Made by a program: the position numbers and the translations under genes
NCBI GenBank assembly: GCA_018385135.1
Contig: JAHAWY010000015.1
Location: 17,041 to 81,040 of the forward strand
DNA from: Oscillospiraceae bacterium
GTDB lineage: Bacteria > Bacillota > Clostridia > Oscillospirales > Oscillospiraceae
Reading direction: 5' to 3'
Length of the DNA stretch: 64,000 nucleotides
Notes under the pieces: model-generated
What the model was told of the DNA's origin: nothing
What the model saw: the letters and a program-made list of their open reading frames with translations, nothing else
The model's database searches: none
Shown here: positions 59,601 through 64,000 of the stretch, piece by piece
How the letters are laid out: each line of letters begins with the position of its first letter
How positions within the stretch are numbered: position 1 is the stretch's first letter

Positions 59601-61536
59601 CGGAATACGCCTTTTTAAGCGAGTCATAGGAAAGGGTGCTGATTGCCCTTTCCCTCTCGCATTCGTGAATCAAGCCTGCGCGCTCGTCGCTGATTAAATT
59701 GAAAAGCTCCTGCGGCGTGCCGTCCTCCGGGAATCCCCATCCATCTACCAGAACGCTGCTTCTCATATCAATTCGGTTTTGAGTGAGGTTGAGCGCCAGT
59801 GAGTTTTTGTTGGCGGCTTTTATCTGAGAGGAGACCGTGTTGAAGCGTTGCTCAATTGAGCGGCGCATACCCACCTCACGGCTGACATCAAGATAGCTGG
59901 CATATACATCAAGGTTTCCGTCGCTTCCGGCAACAGCAAGTGCATCCACCTTCATCCAAACATATTTTTTCTTTGCGGAAATCAATAGCCTGTATGTATG
60001 AGTAAGGCGGTTCTCGCCGTCAATAAGCCTTTGAACACACTGTTTCAGTCCTTCCAAATCGTCGGGATGGACATTTACAAACAGGTTCTTTTTTAGCTTC
60101 TCCAGTGTCTCCTCCTCGCTGATACCAAAGGTTTTCGCAAGGCTTCTGCTAATAGTTTTGGGAATTACCTCACCGTTGCAGATACGGAAGTGCAGCAGAC
60201 CGCCGGGCGCGTTGAGAACAAGATCTCTCAGGCGCTTTTCCGAGCGCAGCATACGCTCCTTAGTGCGGTACTTGTTAAGCTCGCTGGAGATAAAATAGGA
60301 AAGTATAACAAGGAGCGAGGCATCGTCAACATTTATGTCGGGGTCGTCAACGCCTACAAAGCCCATAAGCCGTCCGTCGGCTCGCAGAGGCACGGAAATA
60401 AGCTCTTTAACGCCTTGCGATTGCAAAAAATGCTTTTCCTCCGCTGCGTTGCTTTCGCTAAGCTCCGCGGTTGTCAGTTTAACAACGTCGTCGCCCTCAA
60501 GCGCATCAAACCAAAAGCTGATCTCCTCGATCGGCTTATTGTCCAGCTTTGACATTGACGTTTCATAACCGAGAGCACTTACTCCGAAGGTTCTCTTTAT
60601 CGTATTCTTTTCCCAGTCAAATTCAAATATATAAGCGCGCGTACCCAAAAAATAGTTGCGAATCTTTTCAAGCGCCATGCGTACTGACTGCTCAAAGCTA
60701 TCACCCATGCTGAGCATTGCAGCGCTGTCAACAATGGTTTGTAGCTGTTTAGAGGTAAAGGCAAGCTCCTCCATTGCCGCTTTCTCCGGAGAAACGTCTG
60801 TAAAAAGTATATACAAGCGCTTCGCGCCGTCCTCCTCAATAAAGGAGAGACTCATTGTCAGCCATAGATATTCTCCGTTTTTGCAGCGCCCGCGGAAGGC
60901 AATAGCGTCAGAGCTTTCGTTCTCCAGCACGATAGCCATGGCGTTTTTCACCTGCAAATAATCATCCGGGTGAACAAGGGAACACGGGTCGAGATTGAGC
61001 AAAAGCTTGCATTCCTCGTGAGAATATCCCGATAGACGGCAGTAGCCCTCGCTTACATAACGCAGCTTCGAGTCCTCCTCGGAGATATCGAACACGGCTG
61101 CCGCGCCCGGCATATTTTTAATCAGCGTGTCAAACTCCTCACGAAGGCGTTTTTCATCGGAAACATCGGAAAAAACGCAGGTAAGCAGCTCGCGTCCGTC
61201 AGGAGCGATGGTGTTTTTTGCGCTCCCGCGCAGCCAGATAAGCCCACCGCCGCGCTTCATTGCACGGAAGCTGTAAGAGTAGGCGCCGTCGTCTATTGAG
61301 CGCTTTGCGCCGGCAAAGGCACGCTGTCTGTCGTCGGGATGGATGACGTGGATGAACTGTCCCTCCGTCTCCGCAGAAAACTGCTCGCGGCTATAGCCAA
61401 GCATTCCAAGCAGAACGTCGTTGATAAAAACAACCGTGAAATCCAGGTCATATACAACGCACATTCCTCCGCCCGGGATGCTCTCAAGCATTTCTTCAAA
61501 GTGACGGTAATCCGCATTTTCAACTACCATGCTCAT
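56686..61536 (-). CDS. giant multi-PAS/GAF hybrid sensor protein with a degenerate kinase core
   Basis: 1616 residues, no membrane helix evident, so probably cytosolic. From the N-terminus: two PAS domains with PAC motifs (about 1-260), a GAF domain (about 275-430), then four or more further PAS-like domains (about 435-1220), a HisKA/HATPase region (about 1240-1470) and a receiver (about 1490-1616). In the H box the phospho-accepting His is Arg1250 (MSRDMRTPMN), the N-box Asn is Thr1368 (LLSTAVKTE), and the G1 box is altered (GDDGVRLG). The receiver is intact with Asp1546 (LMDVGMP) and Lys in LSKP. It likely cannot autophosphorylate and may act as a sensory scaffold or phospho-sink. Confidence 0.88.
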   Translation of the reverse strand: MSMVVENADYRHFEEMLESIPGGGMCVVYDLDFTVVFINDVLLGMLGYSREQFSAETEGQFIHVIHPDDRQRAFAGAKRSIDDGAYSYSFRAMKRGGGLIWLRGSAKNTIAPDGRELLTCVFSDVSDEKRLREEFDTLIKNMPGAAAVFDISEEDSKLRYVSEGYCRLSGYSHEECKLLLNLDPCSLVHPDDYLQVKNAMAIVLENESSDAIAFRGRCKNGEYLWLTMSLSFIEEDGAKRLYILFTDVSPEKAAMEELAFTSKQLQTIVDSAAMLSMGDSFEQSVRMALEKIRNYFLGTRAYIFEFDWEKNTIKRTFGVSALGYETSMSKLDNKPIEEISFWFDALEGDDVVKLTTAELSESNAAEEKHFLQSQGVKELISVPLRADGRLMGFVGVDDPDINVDDASLLVILSYFISSELNKYRTKERMLRSEKRLRDLVLNAPGGLLHFRICNGEVIPKTISRSLAKTFGISEEETLEKLKKNLFVNVHPDDLEGLKQCVQRLIDGENRLTHTYRLLISAKKKYVWMKVDALAVAGSDGNLDVYASYLDVSREVGMRRSIEQRFNTVSSQIKAANKNSLALNLTQNRIDMRSSVLVDGWGFPEDGTPQELFNLISDERAGLIHECERERAISTLSYDSLKKAYSEGADELTLEMRVLTNASWRWFRVSIHLVKDAKKGELIALIWAEDIHQEKLRQTIIERVTEADYDYISVIDVNKNSYELFAYDENGQALPPSKGSDYESVSHAYADTYVIPEDRARVKRTCNISSVIARLEEESYCSGTAHVLDAEGKPQVKCLRYMWLDKDEGLLLCTRTDITDAVLEEQQMREALGMLIMAAGQNKMSVWTYDLDTRMISFSEPSCDIHGLIGRGLLRPWDYVKEGFVHPEDADKYLNMLRRVHEGEAIVSEEIRYLDIPGNLDSCRWEKTIFALVKDKDGSVHKSYGTSQDISEQKLLRQRFEKEMERIRRIKMGADVPSYIAFNATKDIIIEHEPNGLPVLTLQPGSSMEEARRYTACAGVSSNDSRLFSDCVDRELILSTFRDGGDHIVREYRRQGKDGAVIWARSTVSIVQDPSCGDIVCFGYTQDITEERMREAVLDTMLSAEYEYVMYVDLKNDSFRTFANKYGGTLLPESSGKYSSMIHRYIKDSCVEEDVERTLALALPNGLRSQLRYADSFEFICRVREEDGSISIKKLRCGYIDKDNELVYCYRMDVSDLFEKEREQKEAISVALADAERANAAKLRFLTRMSRDMRTPMNTVLGLTKLTLERDDLSPELRENIKHMERSASSLYDLIDDVLDLTKIESGELSFHYERVDIRALFSELLEQIKALAEQEKVGFSWEAQDTVWGELLMDRLRVWQVFFKLLSTAVKTEKSGGNVRFSIEREGDSEDSVNYKFTLGDDGVRLGADLYASMFEPCEGDKRSISDDFEGVGMALPIVKNLIEQMGGSVSVISVISESSDKSEIVIRLSFRQAGEDDLSDTQPCDYDKLEGKRVLLVEDHPANQLVAKKLLESRKLIVDTAENGQIAVSTYTEAPEHHYDAILMDVGMPVMGGLEATRRIRSSDKPDAAQIPIIAMTANAFEEDVRASHDAGMNEHLSKPIEPQKLFDALCRCIK

Positions 61537-61855
61537 TAGGCTGTCCTCCCATATAAACTCAGGGTATTTCGGGTAACTGCCCTGAGTCTGAGTATCGGTG
61601 ATGCCGTTTGTGAATTATCATATAGGTTCTTATTTATCGACCTAAATAGCTATACAAATTTATTATATCAACCAATTTCGTTTTTTACAACAATTATTAC
61701 TTATTTGAATGCTTAATTAATGCAGAAAAGCATCAAAACTTGCCGTACTATCTCAGCGTGCCGCGGAAAGCATTAAGAAAGCTGCCGTGAAGTCTCTAAA
61801 CTTCTCAGCAGCTTCCCATTTTAAACGCAAGCATATTGCCAATTCTCACATAAGC
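61537..61855. other. 319-base intergenic region upstream of the hybrid kinase
   Basis: AT-rich. It carries the flavodoxin-gene terminator at its right end (61778-61815). No gene and no confident promoter were found. Confidence 0.45.
61778..61815 (-). terminator. terminator of the flavodoxin-like gene
   Basis: Minus-strand imperfect stem GAAGCTGCTGAGAAGT / GACTTCACGGCAGCTTTC followed by TTAATGC. Confidence 0.55.
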
Positions 61856-62362
61856 TTAGCTTTGCTTTTGCAGCCATGCGGCAACAGGCTCAACAGCCTC
61901 GGCGCTAACGCCGTCGAAACCGTTTTTCAAGCCCTCAAGCATTTCCTCCTCCTCGGAGCTTCTGTCCGTCTTAGCTTCAAGCTTTTTAATCATGGAGCCT
62001 GTGACCTTATTGAGCAGGATCTTATTTAAGCCGCGCAGCTTTTCGGGAGCATAGCCGCCCTGAAGCACAAAAAAGCCATCGCCGCTCCAGCCTGCGCGCT
62101 TTTTAAGCTGCTCCATATTCTGCTCGCTCGGCGGAGTCATGCCAACAGCGCAAACACCTTTTACGGTGCAGAGCTTCTGTGCCTTTTTAAGTCCCTTAAC
62201 TCCGCCGGCAAAGAGCCAGCCCATGTAAAGCATCTCGTCGTCTGAGGCAAGCCGCGACCTTGCCTGAGCAAGCTCATAGGCGGGAAGCCCTGTTTTTTCG
62301 GAGAGAAGCCTTGCGTATTTCTCGGTAAACCCGGTTGCGGAGGTGTAAACTATTGCTTTCAT
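61856..62362 (-). CDS. flavodoxin-domain protein
   Basis: 168 residues. The N-terminus AIVYTSATGFTEKYARLLSE has the phosphate loop of FMN-binding flavodoxins (T/S-x-T-G-x-T). GWLFAGGVKGLKKAQ corresponds to the second FMN loop of the Flavodoxin_5/protoporphyrinogen-oxidase-like group. Likely an electron carrier or small reductase. ATG at 62360-62362 with AGGGGG upstream. The Glu-rich C-terminal region (SSEEEEMLEGLKN) is helical. The electron partner is unknown. Confidence 0.82.
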   Translation of the reverse strand: MKAIVYTSATGFTEKYARLLSEKTGLPAYELAQARSRLASDDEMLYMGWLFAGGVKGLKKAQKLCTVKGVCAVGMTPPSEQNMEQLKKRAGWSGDGFFVLQGGYAPEKLRGLNKILLNKVTGSMIKKLEAKTDRSSEEEEMLEGLKNGFDGVSAEAVEPVAAWLQKQS

Positions 62363-62439
62363 TTGTATGTACCCCCTTTGCAAAAAAGTATTTTGCCGTG
62401 TCTGTATCTGCGCCTTGAAAGCGCTGATATGCTCAAATA

Positions 62440-63615
62440 TTATATGCGTGCAACTCCCGTTTTTCGGGCAGTCTCCGCCACGGCGGCGGCAACGGCAGGA
62501 GCGACCCTCTTGTCAAAAGCGGCGGGGATGATGTAGTCGGGTGAAAGCTCATCGTCGGAAATAAGCTCCGCCAGCGCGCGGGCGGCGGCAAGCTTCATCT
62601 CGTCGTTTATATCGCTCGCGCGAACGTCAAACGCTCCCCTGAAAATGCCGGGGAAGGCAAGAACATTGTTTATCTGGTTGGGGAAATCACTTCTGCCCGT
62701 AGCGACCACCTTAGCACCGCCCGCCTTAGCATCATCGGGAAAAATCTCCGGTGTGGGGTTTGCGCAGGCAAATACTATCGCGTCCGCCGCCATTGTTTTT
62801 ACCATATCAACAGTCAGTGTTCCGGGCGCGGAAACGCCGATAAAAACATCCGCATCCTTTATCACCTCGGCAAGAGCGCCCTTTTTCATACCGCGGTTTG
62901 TGATAAGCGCCATTTCCTCCTTGACGGGGTTCATGCCCTCGCCGCGGTTCTCGTATATCGCGCCCTTTCGGTCACAGAGGATGACGTTTTTAAAGCCGTC
63001 GGCCAGCAGCAGGCGGGTAATGGCAATTGCTGCCGCACCCGCGCCGTTGACTACAACGTTAACGTCCTCCCGGCGCTTTCCCACAAGCTTTAAGGCGTTT
63101 GTAAGCCCCGCAAGAGTTATAACGGCAGTGCCGTGCTGGTCATCGTGGAAAATGGGAATATCGCAGCGCTCCTTGAGCTTTTTTTCAATTTCAAAGCAGC
63201 GCGGGGCGGCAATATCCTCAAGGTTGACACCGCCGAAAGAGCCGGAGATGTTATAAATCGTGTCAACAATCGTGTCAACATCCTTAGACTTGATGCAAAG
63301 AGGAAAGGCGTCCACCCCGCCAAAGGCTTTGAACAAAACGCACTTTCCCTCCATAACAGGCATACCTGCCTCAGGACCGATATCGCCCAGACCGAGCACC
63401 GCCGTGCCGTCGGTAACGACAAGACAGAGATTGTGACGACCGGTCAGCTCGTAGCTTTTGTTTACATCCTTTTGTATTTCAAGGCAGGGCTGGGCAACAC
63501 CGGGGGTATACGCCAGCGACAAATCCTCGCGCGTTTCCACGGGAACGGTGGCGCAAACCTCAAGCTTGCCCTTCCACTGAGCGTGCTTCTTTAAAGACTC
63601 TGCTGCATAATCCAT
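62440..63615 (-). CDS. NAD(P)-dependent malic enzyme (oxaloacetate-decarboxylating type)
   Basis: 391 residues, the short bacterial form. It oxidatively decarboxylates malate to pyruvate. Visible: LAYTPGVAQPCLEI (substrate Tyr region), VTDGTAVLGLGDIGPEAGMP, FHDDQHGTAVITLAGL (metal-binding Asp), the nucleotide-binding VVNGAGAAAIAITRLL and GRSDFPNQINNVLAFPGIFRG. ATG at 63613-63615 with GGAGG 8 bases upstream; an in-frame TTG 15 bases earlier overlaps that site. It lies downstream of a fumarase gene, linking fumarate to malate to pyruvate. Confidence 0.95.
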   Translation of the reverse strand: MDYAAESLKKHAQWKGKLEVCATVPVETREDLSLAYTPGVAQPCLEIQKDVNKSYELTGRHNLCLVVTDGTAVLGLGDIGPEAGMPVMEGKCVLFKAFGGVDAFPLCIKSKDVDTIVDTIYNISGSFGGVNLEDIAAPRCFEIEKKLKERCDIPIFHDDQHGTAVITLAGLTNALKLVGKRREDVNVVVNGAGAAAIAITRLLLADGFKNVILCDRKGAIYENRGEGMNPVKEEMALITNRGMKKGALAEVIKDADVFIGVSAPGTLTVDMVKTMAADAIVFACANPTPEIFPDDAKAGGAKVVATGRSDFPNQINNVLAFPGIFRGAFDVRASDINDEMKLAAARALAELISDDELSPDYIIPAAFDKRVAPAVAAAVAETARKTGVARI

Positions 63616-63670
63616 AGCTTTTTCCTCCAATGCTCGGGTGCATTTGTCACAAACATCCGAACCTTAAATA

Positions 63671-64000
63671 TTATTTATATACGCTTTCGCCAAGCGTGTC
63701 AATGGCTACAATAACGGGAAAGCGCTCAACGCGCATTTTTCTGATTGCCTCCGCGCCCAGATCCTCATAGGCTATCGTTTCACATTCCTTGATGCACTGA
63801 GAGAGCAGCGCTCCCGCTCCGCCGACAGCGGCAAGATAAACGCAGCCGTGCTTTTTCATTGCATCCACCACCGCTTCACTTCTGCGCCCCTTGCCTATCA
63901 TGGTGCGAAGCCCGCGTTTAATAAGCTCGGGCGTGTATTTATCCATGCGACCTGCCGTGGTAGGACCTGCCGAACCGATTGCCATGCCGTCTCCGGCGGG
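63671..64000 (-). CDS. fumarate hydratase class I, C-terminal (beta) part, truncated by window edge
   Basis: The last 110 codons of a gene that runs off the right edge. MAIGSAGPTTAGRMD, GKGRRSEAVVDAMKKHGCVY and AVGGAGALLSQCIKECE are typical of the beta subunit of [4Fe-4S] fumarases and L-tartrate dehydratases. It hydrates fumarate to malate. The adjacent malic enzyme favours fumarase over tartrate dehydratase. Whether the alpha part is separate cannot be seen. Confidence 0.9.
   Translation of the reverse strand, partial: PAGDGMAIGSAGPTTAGRMDKYTPELIKRGLRTMIGKGRRSEAVVDAMKKHGCVYLAAVGGAGALLSQCIKECETIAYEDLGAEAIRKMRVERFPVIVAIDTLGESVYK

Overview
The window reads as chromosomal DNA of an anaerobic Gram-positive Clostridia-type Firmicute, most like the Oscillospirales. 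This is inferred from gene content: a WalRK-type operon, a tryptophan T-box, a Na+-pumping oxaloacetate decarboxylase, SLH-domain surface proteins, a sigma-54 activator, and GGAGG ribosome binding sites throughout. No ribosomal RNA, phage module or CRISPR array is present.

Layout. 1-9.5 kb (minus strand) holds a phosphohexomutase cut by the window edge, a zinc-ribbon protein, and a cell-wall homeostasis operon (Nudix hydrolase, walR, walK, yycH-like, yycI-like, murA, an MBL hydrolase, rlmH). 9.6-11.4 kb holds smpB, a cyclophilin and tmRNA, followed by about 600 bp of gene debris. 12-14.8 kb is larB-larC-larE (nickel-pincer cofactor). 14.9-19.7 kb (minus) is a Gtr-like glycosylation trio beneath an SLH surface protein. 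Around 20.1 kb is an Asn/Gln-rich microprotein missed by size cut-offs, then tRNA-Thr beside a decayed tRNA-Thr. 21-26 kb has hypB, an AcoR-like sigma-54 activator, a split transketolase and a tRNA-Met/Glu/Val cluster. 26.6-30.2 kb has an amidase, two regulators and an acyl-ACP thioesterase. 30.5-33.9 kb is the oxaloacetate decarboxylase operon. 34-40 kb has a gamma carbonic anhydrase, greA, an mtnA plus class II aldolase pair, a SorC regulator and an orphan sugar ABC ATPase. 40.3-45.8 kb has a GGDEF/HDOD protein and the Trp T-box with the trpXYZ importer.

The most striking region is 45.9-49.8 kb. A complete tyrosine recombinase gene lies between two 28-bp sites. Each site has dyad arms around an 8-bp spacer, and the two spacers are identical but in opposite orientation. 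This is the architecture of a site-specific DNA inversion switch. Immediately outside the right site is a large secreted SLH-domain protein with its own terminator. I infer a self-contained phase-variation cassette for an S-layer-like protein.

The rest (50-64 kb) has an EamA exporter, trkH-trkA, a D-aminoacylase-like amidohydrolase, a PAP2 phosphatase, a 1616-residue multi-PAS hybrid kinase whose phospho-accepting His is replaced by Arg, a flavodoxin-like protein, malic enzyme and the C-terminal half of a fumarase. Malic enzyme, fumarase and oxaloacetate decarboxylase together suggest C4-dicarboxylate metabolism coupled to a sodium gradient. All functional calls are from reading sequence motifs; no database search was run.
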